64,000 nt of DNA from Candidatus Aenigmatarchaeota archaeon (GCA_016931255.1 JAFGFG010000006.1:1-64000), one strand, 5' to 3'. Counted from the first letter of the stretch, positions 10,713-19,726 are shown. Notes: a model not told the origin generated them from the letters alone. A program made the numbers and translations.

Positions 10713-10749
10713 TTTCAAAAATATATACATTGCGGCTTAATAGTTTATT

Positions 10750-13700
10750 ATGGCCCAAAGTCCTGGATGCCCACTCTGCGGAGAAGTACTGAAGCTTCGC
10801 GGAAAAGGCCTCTACAGATGTAAGAACAGCAACTGCCCTCTTTTCAGGACTGTCAAAAGGGCTGCAACTGAAGAAGAGCTCGAAGGATTCGCAAGGGAAT
10901 TCAGGGAAGAACAGCGAAAGTATTCTGCGGAGAAGAGTGCCAAATCGTCTTCAGATGGCGGTGGCTCGTCAGGAAAGACTATTTATGCGTTTGACATAAA
11001 CGACAACAGGCAATATCAGGTAACGAAAGTATCAACTGAAAGCGGCCAGGAGAAGATGCTGAAAGGCCTTACATGCCCCCACTGCGGCGGCGCTGTCATA
11101 CAGAACACGAACGTGAAGACAAGGACTGACGACCCGTACCCTAAAAGGAACATCTACTTATGCGGGAACTGCAATCACCAGTTCATATATGCTCAATTGG
11201 CTTTGCCGTCAGGTCCTGAACCTCGGCATTCATTACCACCTCATAAACCTCAGTTGGTACTGCCACCCCATGAGCAACTTGAATTACCTCCACATGAAGA
11301 TGAACCGGAGCCTGTTGAGCACGGAAAAGAAAAATACAGATGCCCGCGATGCTCGGACGGGCTTGATTACGACATAGGGAAGTACATACCACTTAACAGG
11401 CATAGCGATTGGATAGGAATATATACACAGGTTGGAATACTAGGTGAGAGGAGCTATGACTGGGGAATAGATTACGGACACTGCAAGCAGCCTTTCATAA
11501 TAATAAGCGAAACAAGGAGGGAACACACCAAGACGGAAGACGGAACCATAAGTATAATAAAGATTTCGATTGGAGGTCCTGTCACGCTGAGGCGTCCAAA
11601 TTCTGATGAATATCTCATGATACAAAAGCAGATGGCCAGAGTTGACACCAAGTCTAAATTGAAAGGGCTTCAATCAGCGCTTACAACGGCTGGAACTCCA
11701 CAAGAAAGAAGTGAAATACGAAGTAGAATAAAGGACGTTGGAAAAAAATATAGTACACACTGGGGAGGCATCAATTATGACCAAATAACTGGTGCACTCA
11801 TTAGTTTTGGCAGGAAGCAGGGATTCAAGGAAGACGCTTATCAGAGGATGAAAGCAGTTCTGCGTGAGTCTGGGGTGTCAAGCAACGACATAAATGACAT
11901 AGTGAGAAAGTCAACGAACGCAGGCGAGTTCGAGCATCTCGCATCCAGAAGAATTCTGGGAAGAGGAAGGAGGGCATTCAAACAGAGAACAGATGAAGGA
12001 CTCGCAAAGCTCGCCGAGAGGCACGGCCTCTCAGATGATGAATACAATAAACTCAGAAAGCGGGCGCAGGAACGCTCAAGCGGTGACCTCGGATTCTTTG
12101 CAAAGATTGGCCAGAAAGGCGGGGACACGAGCAAAAGGATGGTCCTGGCACTCGGCCTTATCATAGTCGGTGTCATACTCGCAGCATTCATGCAGGAGCA
12201 GATGTTCCTGTGGGGATTCCTTGTTTTTGCATTCTACTCCATACTTCCGAATCCGGAGAACATGGAATACACAGATGACATAACAGACGAAGTTCTAAAG
12301 GGACTGAAAAATGCTGATAAATCCGATAACACGATGTCTGAGGGCGGGACGAGAAGGATGCAGCTTCTGGCGCCGCTGATGCCTGTACTGATGTACACGA
12401 AGGCGATGAGATACAGCCGCGAGAATCGTTACAATACCGGAATAGCAACTCTCAGGGTCATACTCCGTGTGCTTGGCATAGTACTCATAGGACTTGGGCT
12501 TTACCAAAGCGCTATCCCGATGGCAGGATTCGTATACATGATTTTCGTGTTCGCATCATATTACTCCCTTCCAATAAGGTATGATATAGACAAACCTGAC
12601 GAGTTCATGGGCTCCATATTCAGATTCCTTCTTGGATTCTTCGTGCCTCTGTCGCTTCTCGGGCTCTTCGGAGAGGGAAGCGGCGTTCTGTTCTGGATAA
12701 CACTGGCGTTCCTTCTTGTATTTCCTGTTGCGCATGCTAAGTCAGAAGCCAATGCACTTAACATGGCTGCAACAGCAGGCGAATCACAGAGAGAGATGCT
12801 TGACAAGATGCTGTTTGTAGGCATAATGGTTTTCGCTGTTCTCGTGTTCATGGGTCTGTTCAACATGGGAGACCTCGGTTTCGAGGGAACATCAGCAACA
12901 GTGTTCTGGGCGTCATGGGGTATAGGGCTGTTCGCAGGTGTTCTCTCTCCTGCTGAAACAAGGCCTTATACAGGCATGCTGGTGATAGCCGTAGTGTTCT
13001 TCCTATTCATGACAGGACCCGGCCAGCAGGCTGTGGGTTCAGCCTTCCTTGGCCAGTGGTGGCCGTTGTTCCATAATACAATGAACTCTTTCACAGAGCC
13101 TTTCGGAGGACTTTTCGAGACACTGGAGGGCACATTCGGCCAGACATTCACGCTGCTGACCAATCCTGTAGGCTATGCCAATCAGGTCATGGAAGGTACA
13201 TATCAGAAGAACCCGACAGGCGCGACAGGCGCTTACGGAGTTGAAATAGAATCGATAAACATCCCCCCGATATTCCCTAATAGTCCGGCTATAGCAACAT
13301 TCAATGTGAAGAATGTCGGCCCTGTAAGGGCATCGAATGTTATGCTGTTCATTGAAGTTCCCAGTGAATTTGACTTTATTAAATTCAGTTCCGGAAACAT
13401 GGAGCCATTTTCCATTAAAACAAGTGATGATAAGGACAATATCAGATACGCTGTGACATATGATTATTTCAACATGGACCTGAATGAGGTAACACCTTTC
13501 ATGTTTGTCATGAGCGTGGATTGTGATACCGTGAACAGAATGGAGCCGATACGTATTGAACAGTATAAAATAAGGGACCATTTCATACCGGTGAAGCTTA
13601 TTGCCCAGTATGAGTACAGTGTTGAAAGCACTCATACAGTGGAATTCATAAGCAACGAAAAATGGAAAACAATGTCAGCAGAAGGCACATTCGTCCCTCA

Positions 13701-14160
13701 GAAGATGATGTCATTCATCTCAACGTCACCTGCAAAGCTTTCAGTGGGCTCTTTTGACCAGCCGATTGTTGAGAGCACGCCGTTCTACATCGGCTTCAAT
13801 CTTTCATCAGCCGAGGGCGCTGATTCTGAGATATTGTGGAACTGGATTGAACCTGTTCCGGGAAGAACTGTTCTCACAGTCGATGTACCGGAAGACATTC
13901 GGCCAACAATGGACTCATGCATACCAGAAGGTCGTTCCATTGGAGACAAATTCGTGTGGGAAGGCAATGATTTGAAGAATGCGATTTTCTGCTATAATCA
14001 GCTTGGCCTCGACCTGAGCCCGGGTATCAACACAATAAGCCCTCCGTCCAAGACATTCCTGATAACAGCAAATTCGACATTCAGGTTCAGCAGGTGGCAT
14101 GACAAGGAGACAAGATTCGAGTTCAGCGACGTGTGCAATATAACAAATATCGGTAACTGA
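10750..14160 (+). CDS. Large polytopic membrane protein with N-terminal zinc ribbons and C-terminal extracytoplasmic CARDB/NEW3-like beta domain
   Basis: CPLCG...CKNSNC and CPHCG...CGNC zinc ribbons, Pro/His-rich linker, many hydrophobic helices, then IPPIFPNSPAIATFNVKNVGPVRASNVML. Confidence 0.8.
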   Translation: MAQSPGCPLCGEVLKLRGKGLYRCKNSNCPLFRTVKRAATEEELEGFAREFREEQRKYSAEKSAKSSSDGGGSSGKTIYAFDINDNRQYQVTKVSTESGQEKMLKGLTCPHCGGAVIQNTNVKTRTDDPYPKRNIYLCGNCNHQFIYAQLALPSGPEPRHSLPPHKPQLVLPPHEQLELPPHEDEPEPVEHGKEKYRCPRCSDGLDYDIGKYIPLNRHSDWIGIYTQVGILGERSYDWGIDYGHCKQPFIIISETRREHTKTEDGTISIIKISIGGPVTLRRPNSDEYLMIQKQMARVDTKSKLKGLQSALTTAGTPQERSEIRSRIKDVGKKYSTHWGGINYDQITGALISFGRKQGFKEDAYQRMKAVLRESGVSSNDINDIVRKSTNAGEFEHLASRRILGRGRRAFKQRTDEGLAKLAERHGLSDDEYNKLRKRAQERSSGDLGFFAKIGQKGGDTSKRMVLALGLIIVGVILAAFMQEQMFLWGFLVFAFYSILPNPENMEYTDDITDEVLKGLKNADKSDNTMSEGGTRRMQLLAPLMPVLMYTKAMRYSRENRYNTGIATLRVILRVLGIVLIGLGLYQSAIPMAGFVYMIFVFASYYSLPIRYDIDKPDEFMGSIFRFLLGFFVPLSLLGLFGEGSGVLFWITLAFLLVFPVAHAKSEANALNMAATAGESQREMLDKMLFVGIMVFAVLVFMGLFNMGDLGFEGTSATVFWASWGIGLFAGVLSPAETRPYTGMLVIAVVFFLFMTGPGQQAVGSAFLGQWWPLFHNTMNSFTEPFGGLFETLEGTFGQTFTLLTNPVGYANQVMEGTYQKNPTGATGAYGVEIESINIPPIFPNSPAIATFNVKNVGPVRASNVMLFIEVPSEFDFIKFSSGNMEPFSIKTSDDKDNIRYAVTYDYFNMDLNEVTPFMFVMSVDCDTVNRMEPIRIEQYKIRDHFIPVKLIAQYEYSVESTHTVEFISNEKWKTMSAEGTFVPQKMMSFISTSPAKLSVGSFDQPIVESTPFYIGFNLSSAEGADSEILWNWIEPVPGRTVLTVDVPEDIRPTMDSCIPEGRSIGDKFVWEGNDLKNAIFCYNQLGLDLSPGINTISPPSKTFLITANSTFRFSRWHDKETRFEFSDVCNITNIGN

Positions 14161-14163
14161 AAA

Positions 14164-15138
14164 TCACACGCCTACCATGAGCCTGACGAGATTTCTGGCT
14201 GCAGGGGCTGCGCCAAGCACGAACACCGCAAGCTTTAGGAACCTGTTGAGGTCCTTATTTTCAGAGAAACGGTCTATGTACCAGAGCACCGGCACGACAA
14301 CAACGAACTTCAGGAGGAACATCACACCCGGTCCGAGATACGGCATCATCCATCGGGAAAGGAAATGCTGCTCAGTATAACCCTGCCCTCCCAGTGTTGT
14401 GAACATCGCTATCGCAAAGAATGTCGCAGTGGCATCGAAGAAGTGCGCTGACAGCACCATTGAATTTGTTCTGGTGAATATTTCTTTCATGCTTTCAGAG
14501 ATTTTTTTCCCGAAGCGGGTGAACATGTTCCTCCCGGAAGCGTATGTTATCCCGAAGAAGATGCATGTCCACGCTAATGTCACGCTTCCTATGTAAGCCA
14601 GCGGAAGGAGTGTGTTCACAGGGAGCAGTGATGCATTTGTCACGAAGAAAATCATGCCCATGAAGAACATCGTCTTCCAGCAGTCTATCTTTGCATAGTG
14701 CCTTACTGCCAGTGATACGGATAGTGAAAAAAGCGCAAGCATGAATGTTATGAGGTAGGAGCCTGGTGTCGGGAACCATGCTATGATGTATGAGTCTATG
14801 GCTGCTACGAATGTATTTCCTGTCACACCATATATGTAATCATAAGCAGTACCCTGCATTGATGACATGTATCCTGTGAATGATGAAAGGAAGCCCGGTT
14901 GCCCGGATGCGCTGTAGTATATGTAATCCCTCAATGTCCTGGTTACACCAGCGAATGCGATGAATGGTGTGAATGCTATGAACAGCCCATTGTTCACCTT
15001 CACGTCAACCTTCTTCAGGAGCGTGAACACAGCCCATATGCCTACTACCAAGCCTATGCCGTAGGCAACGCTGTTGACTGGGTTGAACCAGCCGTTGCGC
15101 ATCAGGGGAACAATAAAATATTCGTAGAGTATATCCAT
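14164..15138 (-). CDS. DUF63 family archaeal membrane protein
   Basis: Polytopic; FNPVNSVAYGIGLVVGIWAVF...AFTPFIAFAGVTRTLRDY typical of DUF63. Confidence 0.8.
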   Translation of the reverse strand: MDILYEYFIVPLMRNGWFNPVNSVAYGIGLVVGIWAVFTLLKKVDVKVNNGLFIAFTPFIAFAGVTRTLRDYIYYSASGQPGFLSSFTGYMSSMQGTAYDYIYGVTGNTFVAAIDSYIIAWFPTPGSYLITFMLALFSLSVSLAVRHYAKIDCWKTMFFMGMIFFVTNASLLPVNTLLPLAYIGSVTLAWTCIFFGITYASGRNMFTRFGKKISESMKEIFTRTNSMVLSAHFFDATATFFAIAMFTTLGGQGYTEQHFLSRWMMPYLGPGVMFLLKFVVVVPVLWYIDRFSENKDLNRFLKLAVFVLGAAPAARNLVRLMVGV

Positions 15139-15189
15139 ATCAAATACACTGAAGGCAAATTTATATTTGTTCCACAGTCAATATTAACT

Positions 15190-16146
15190 ATGAAGAAGTT
15201 TCTTCCTGTTGCGCTCGTTCTTGTTGTTTTCAGCTCCGGTTGTACAATTCCGGGTCTTGACGGTATAAACATACCGTTCCTTACAGGAGGGCAGGTTGTG
15301 CAGTACGAGCACGATGTCATAGTCATAAAAAGTCTTGAGGCAGTGCCCAGTGAGATAGATGCCGGGCAGTCAACGAAGATAATAGCATACGTCCAGAATA
15401 TCGGCGACAGAACCATTCCGATACAGGGTGTGCAGAATACACAAAACGGGATAATAGTTGAACTGTATGATTACTGCAAAGGATTGTTTAGCATAGCCTC
15501 AACATCATGTAAAGGTGTAGCAAGCAATGGCGTATGCACCATAGACAATATTCTTCCCGGAGAAATTGTTCCTGTTACATGGACAATAGAACAGAACAGA
15601 AACAGTGACATATCACTGAAAACCGTCTGCCCTCAGGATGGAATGAAGGTGCTTGTAAAGTACCCTTACAAAACAAACGCCCTTGCTGACGTGTCATTTG
15701 TAAGCAAGGAAGAACTCGAAAGGTCTATAGAGCAGAGAGACTATCTTGCGGTTGGCGATTACCTTGTCACAGGGCAGGGACCGCTCAAGCCTTACATAAC
15801 AATTGAAGACAAGCAGCCAATACCTGTATTCACCGGTGCGCGTACAGTGCTTGGGTTCCAGTTCAAAAACATGGGTCAGGGATACGCAACTGAGATAAAA
15901 GCACCTGAAATATCAGGACTGGATGGAATAGGCACTTACGCAGGCGAATGTGAGATAGCCACAATGTCAGGGCTTCAAAGCGTTACAATAATAGGCAAAG
16001 AGTCGCCGAAGTATTTGTGCAAGCTTGAAATAAGCAACATGAATTTTGAAAGACGGGCTACAAGAGTTGTCGAGGCGTCAATAGAATACATGTACACATT
16101 CACCAAAAATGTACAGGTGACAGTTAATCCCAAAATAGCTATTTAA
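15190..16146 (+). CDS. Lipoprotein, member 1 of a three-gene paralogous set
   Basis: Start placed at ATG 15190 (signal peptide MKKFLPVALVLVVFSSGC with lipobox); upstream extension of the listed ORF overlaps the DUF63 gene. Confidence 0.8.
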   Translation: MKKFLPVALVLVVFSSGCTIPGLDGINIPFLTGGQVVQYEHDVIVIKSLEAVPSEIDAGQSTKIIAYVQNIGDRTIPIQGVQNTQNGIIVELYDYCKGLFSIASTSCKGVASNGVCTIDNILPGEIVPVTWTIEQNRNSDISLKTVCPQDGMKVLVKYPYKTNALADVSFVSKEELERSIEQRDYLAVGDYLVTGQGPLKPYITIEDKQPIPVFTGARTVLGFQFKNMGQGYATEIKAPEISGLDGIGTYAGECEIATMSGLQSVTIIGKESPKYLCKLEISNMNFERRATRVVEASIEYMYTFTKNVQVTVNPKIAI

Positions 16147-16216
16147 TGGCTGGATTGTTGCCGAAAACATGTATTAAAATTTATAAACTTACCCCCCTAA
16201 GTAATAAAGGATTACA

Positions 16217-17185
16217 ATGGCTACAACAAGTTCAACTAAAAGTCTAGCAATCCTGTTAATTCTACCAATGCTGGTTCTTTTGGCATCAGGATGCACCGTA
16301 CCTGGACTTGGTGGAGGAACATCTATGTCAGGCAACGGCGTTGCGATAACGCAGTTCGCTTCAAGCCTTTCTGCGCTTGAATCAGATGATGAGGTGAATC
16401 TCCATCTCGAGGTCCAGAACATGGGAGGTGTTATTGGAGTCGTAGCTGCTCAGCTTATTGGAATATACCCTGGTGATTGGGGAATGCCAAACACCGAATA
16501 TTTCATTGGTGAGCTTCTTCCTGCAGATGCAGATATGGGAACTGAAGGACAGTTAGGAATAGCTGACTGGTATCTCAGGGCACCTGACCTTCAGAGGGGA
16601 GACAAGAGAGACTACAATCCAATAGCAAGGGTTTTCTACTCTTACGAGACAAGAGTAACGAAGCCCATAACATTCCTGACATCAGAAGAAACTAAGAGGG
16701 CAGTTCAGAACGGAGAATCTCTTCCGGCTGAAATAGCTACAGTAAGTGGCGGTCCTCTTTCAGTAACCGTACAAACAGGCGAATTTATCAGAACAAAGGA
16801 TGACTGGACACAGTCTTACTTTCCAATTGAAATAACAATAACAAACACGGGTGGTGGTCTGCTGGCCGGTGAGAACTATCCAATAGGAATTGATATAATA
16901 AATCCGCCAGGAACCATGTTCAGAGGTGATTGTCCAAGGGACTCCCAGACTGAATGGGTCGCATTCGATACAACAATACTACCAGCAGGACTCATACGTC
17001 CACCAGCAACTCAGGTAATAAACATGTGGAACGGTAGGGAAACAAAGGTGACATGCGAACTCAAGGTCGTGAACCCACCAGAATACAGGGAAACAAGGGA
17101 CCTTCAGATCACACTGAAATACGTATATTATCAGGATGAAACACTACCTTTAACTGTTACAGGAACCCGGGAATGGGGATACTGA
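16217..17185 (+). CDS. Lipoprotein, member 2 of the paralogous set
   Basis: Lipobox LASGCTVPGL; shares T-(K/S)-(P/S)-(I/V)-T-(F/L)-L and (I/V)-T-I-(T/E)-NTGGG motifs with the next gene. Confidence 0.8.
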   Translation: MATTSSTKSLAILLILPMLVLLASGCTVPGLGGGTSMSGNGVAITQFASSLSALESDDEVNLHLEVQNMGGVIGVVAAQLIGIYPGDWGMPNTEYFIGELLPADADMGTEGQLGIADWYLRAPDLQRGDKRDYNPIARVFYSYETRVTKPITFLTSEETKRAVQNGESLPAEIATVSGGPLSVTVQTGEFIRTKDDWTQSYFPIEITITNTGGGLLAGENYPIGIDIINPPGTMFRGDCPRDSQTEWVAFDTTILPAGLIRPPATQVINMWNGRETKVTCELKVVNPPEYRETRDLQITLKYVYYQDETLPLTVTGTREWGY

Positions 17186-17237
17186 TTCCCGGTCCTTTTT
17201 GTTATTAAATTAATAAGCGTTAGCTATAATTATTATT

Positions 17238-18113
17238 ATGAAAGGGCTTTACGCAGTGTTGCTCGTGTTTTCTGTTATTTTCGTGTCAGGATGCACCGTA
17301 CCTGGTTTGATTCCCGCTGGTAATGTCGGCTCAGGCGGAGGTGTCATAATCACTGATTTTGTATCAGAGCTCAATTCAGTGTATTCAGGGGAATCCGTTC
17401 AGTTTGAGCTTAAGCTGAAAAACACAGGCTCATTTGAGGCAGACGGGACTGTTGACATAGATTTAGGTCATCAGGAGTGGCAGTGCACTTCAAAATCATT
17501 TGGAGGCCAGTCTTTCACCGACCTGATAGCTCCTTCTGAGGAAAGGGGTACAGAGGGTGAAGAATTCACAGTTGCATGGAGTTGCAGGGCACCTGAAATA
17601 GATGAAGGTATGAGAATCAGCTACAATGCAAGAGCTGAAATTGAATATGCATACAAATCGCTTATATCTAAATCCGTAACACTCCTTCCGACGAATGAAC
17701 TCATTGCATTAAGGGATTCCGGACAGACTCTTCCATCAGAGTTGATAAGCCGCTCTAATTCACCTGTAAGCATAGACATACAGATTGAAGGGCCTATACG
17801 AATAAGGGATGATGTAAGAGCAGTTGAATTTCCTGTCAACATAATAATAGAAAATACAGGCGGAGGAATTGTAAAAGACAGTAAAGTGAATCTCTTTGTT
17901 GAAGGAATGGGCGGACTGACAAAAAGAGACTGCGACCATAATGACCTTGCACTTTGGAAGGGGCAGTCGCAGACAATAACATGCAGGATGAGCGCCAACA
18001 ACGTGGATGCGCTAACACAGTCCAGAATAGTCGGCCAGATAGATTATGTTTACATAACATCAGCGACTGCGACAGTTGAAGTCGAGGGCACAGACAGATT
18101 CGGCAGCTTCTAG
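17238..18113 (+). CDS. Lipoprotein, member 3 of the paralogous set
   Basis: Lipobox FVSGCTVPGL; segments clearly alignable with 16217-17185. Confidence 0.8.
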   Translation: MKGLYAVLLVFSVIFVSGCTVPGLIPAGNVGSGGGVIITDFVSELNSVYSGESVQFELKLKNTGSFEADGTVDIDLGHQEWQCTSKSFGGQSFTDLIAPSEERGTEGEEFTVAWSCRAPEIDEGMRISYNARAEIEYAYKSLISKSVTLLPTNELIALRDSGQTLPSELISRSNSPVSIDIQIEGPIRIRDDVRAVEFPVNIIIENTGGGIVKDSKVNLFVEGMGGLTKRDCDHNDLALWKGQSQTITCRMSANNVDALTQSRIVGQIDYVYITSATATVEVEGTDRFGSF

Positions 18114-19315
18114 GCATTCAGCTTTCCGTAAACACCGTCATATCCTGGTTCGACTTTCATGTTTCCGCTTCTCATCATTGCTATTATATTAGCGGTTTTC
18201 CTGTCTGATGATTTTTCTATTTCATGTTCATCTGCATCAAGGAGAACACTGAATTCAGAGCCGAATCTCTTTATGAGACGATTGTAAGCAGACCACAGTT
18301 TCTTTGACTGCATCTGGCCTGTTCCCATGGAAACGGACAGTATCTCTGTGAGCGGAAGCATTTTACGGAAAGGCACTGAATTTTTCGGGACGTAGCCCTC
18401 CTTCCTGTCGGCAAGCTCCTCAATGCGGCTTAGCACGCCTATTGTCAGCGGCTTCCCGCATTTCGGGCATTTTCCGCGCTTTTTCAGGCTTTCCGATGGT
18501 GAGAGGCATACACCGCAGCCCCTGTGGCCGTCAAAATGGTACTTTCCGTACGAAGGGTCCACCTCAACCGTGCATGTGAAAGTCTTCGGGTTTTTCTCAT
18601 TTATTGCACTCATTACAGAACCGTAGGACACGTCATTCAGGCTGAACACATTCGCCTCGCGGCCTATCCTCCACGGCCAGTATGAATGCGCATCCGAATT
18701 GGACACGAGGGCATACCCGTCCAGCGACGACACCCTCCAGTTCATCTCAGGGTCGCTCGACAGACCAGTCTCTATTGCAAATATGTGTTTGGACTGGTCC
18801 TGAAAGCATTCCTCTATGCTGTCAAATCCTGACTTGGAGCCGAGCACACCGAACCAGGGAGTCCATACATGCGCAGGTATGACTGCAATCTTCTGGTTTA
18901 TTTCCATCAGCGATTCAACCAGCTCTGTGCACGGCATCTTCCCGAATATCGGCCTGCCGTCTGATGCCAGCTTCCCTTTCCTTCCGAGGAGCTCATTTAT
19001 CTGGCCAACTGTATCTAAGTCAGGCGATAATATGACGTTGTGCACTTTCCTCAGCTTACCGCCCTGACTGTATATGTTGGCGACCTCTCCTGAAAGCATG
19101 AAGCTGAATCCGCTGCTGCTCTTCAGGACGCCGGTGCCGTCCTCTGTGAGTGATTTTTTCAGTGTTTCGAGCCATTTTGGATGGGTGAAGTCGCCTGTTC
19201 CTATTATGTCAAGTCCTTTCATTCTGGCATACTTTTCGAGCAGCTCAGGCGATGTATTTTTGCTCGTAGCACGGGAATAAGGCCCGTGTATGTGCAAATC
19301 AGCTATGACTCTCAT
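18110..19315 (-). CDS. Endonuclease Q-like PHP-domain DNA repair nuclease
   Basis: ADLHIHGPYSRATSKNTSPELLEKYARMKGLDIIGTGDFTHPKW PHP signature; VIPAHVWTPWFGVLGSKSGFDSIEECF; zinc-binding CGVC...CPKCGKPLTIGV. Confidence 0.85.
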   Translation of the reverse strand: MRVIADLHIHGPYSRATSKNTSPELLEKYARMKGLDIIGTGDFTHPKWLETLKKSLTEDGTGVLKSSSGFSFMLSGEVANIYSQGGKLRKVHNVILSPDLDTVGQINELLGRKGKLASDGRPIFGKMPCTELVESLMEINQKIAVIPAHVWTPWFGVLGSKSGFDSIEECFQDQSKHIFAIETGLSSDPEMNWRVSSLDGYALVSNSDAHSYWPWRIGREANVFSLNDVSYGSVMSAINEKNPKTFTCTVEVDPSYGKYHFDGHRGCGVCLSPSESLKKRGKCPKCGKPLTIGVLSRIEELADRKEGYVPKNSVPFRKMLPLTEILSVSMGTGQMQSKKLWSAYNRLIKRFGSEFSVLLDADEHEIEKSSDRKTANIIAMMRSGNMKVEPGYDGVYGKLNA

Positions 19316-19362
19316 TAAATATTCTTTGCCTAATGATTAAAATGGGAATGGGCCCGGAGGGA

Positions 19363-19483
19363 TTTTCAGAACCCTTTCCGCACGCATGCGCGGAAAGCGC
19401 TCCCGGAAGTCCGCTCACGCGTTTTTAGTTGCGCTTATTTTCCGGTGCGCGCTTTAGCATGTTTACTTGTGCTAAAGGGTGCT
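19363..19483 (-). other. Predicted tRNA intron 2 (T-loop, between 59 and 60, 121 nt)
   Basis: BHB: outer helix GAGGG/CCCTC, 3-nt bulge AAT, 4-bp helix TTCA/TGAA, 3-nt bulge AAA, inner helix ACCCTTT/AAAGGGT. Cleavage after the second bulge nucleotide leaves the 7-nt T-loop TTCAAAT. Confidence 0.8.
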
Positions 19484-19504
19484 TTTGAACCCTCGACCTT
19501 CAGC

Positions 19505-19534
19505 TTCTACGCTCAGGGCAAACCCCTGACAGCC
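19505..19534 (-). other. Predicted tRNA intron 1 (anticodon loop, 30 nt; boundary may shift by 1 nt)
   Basis: 6-bp hairpin TCAGGG-GTTTG-CCCTGA; relaxed bulge-helix-bulge with TTAT/GTAG helix and AAG bulges. Confidence 0.6.
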
Positions 19535-19640
19535 TTATAAGACTGGCGCTCTAGCCAAGCTGAGCTACGGGCCCGGTGTTTCAATTGTTCTTGTTGTAGA
19601 ATTTAATTGTTTAGCTTTTTTAAAGATGTTGAGGATGCAC

Positions 19641-19660
19641 AGGAAAAGCTTATAAATAAA
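19641..19660 (+). promoter_or_regulatory. BRE/TATA promoter of the thermosome gene
   Basis: AGGAAAAGCTTATAAATAAA, about 70 bp upstream of the start codon. Confidence 0.6.
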
Positions 19661-19726
19661 CTATTATTATTACTCTTACGAGCAGCATAGATCATAATAA
19701 TTATATAATTAAGGAAGGGTGATTTA

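Larger units (their letters stand above)
19349..19574 (-). tRNA. Twice-interrupted tRNA gene, probably tRNA-Ile(UAU)
   Basis: Minus strand GGGCCCG TA GCTC AGCTTGGCTA GAGC G CCAGT CTTATAA [30-nt intron] GCTGA AGGTC GAGGG TTCAAA [121-nt intron] T CCCTC CGGGCCC A. 7-bp acceptor, 4-bp D stem and 5-bp T stem are perfect; 75 + 30 + 121 = 226 nt. Anticodon stem has C27.A43 and U31.G39. Confidence 0.8.

Noticed and set aside
14899-15189. Upstream extension of the 415-aa lipoprotein ORF
   Set aside because: Overlaps the DUF63 gene antisense, and the signal peptide/lipobox begins at ATG 15190.
19472-19494. T-arm closed by the nearby GGGT/ACCC hairpin without a T-loop intron
   Set aside because: No acceptor 3' strand follows it; the perfect CCCTC-CGGGCCC lies at 19350-19361.
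19349-19574. Class II (long variable arm) tRNA using TCAGGG-GTTTG-CCCTGA as the variable arm
   Set aside because: It would leave a 6-nt anticodon loop and an unexplained 18-nt tail before the T stem; the D-arm is class I-like and an intron model fits better.
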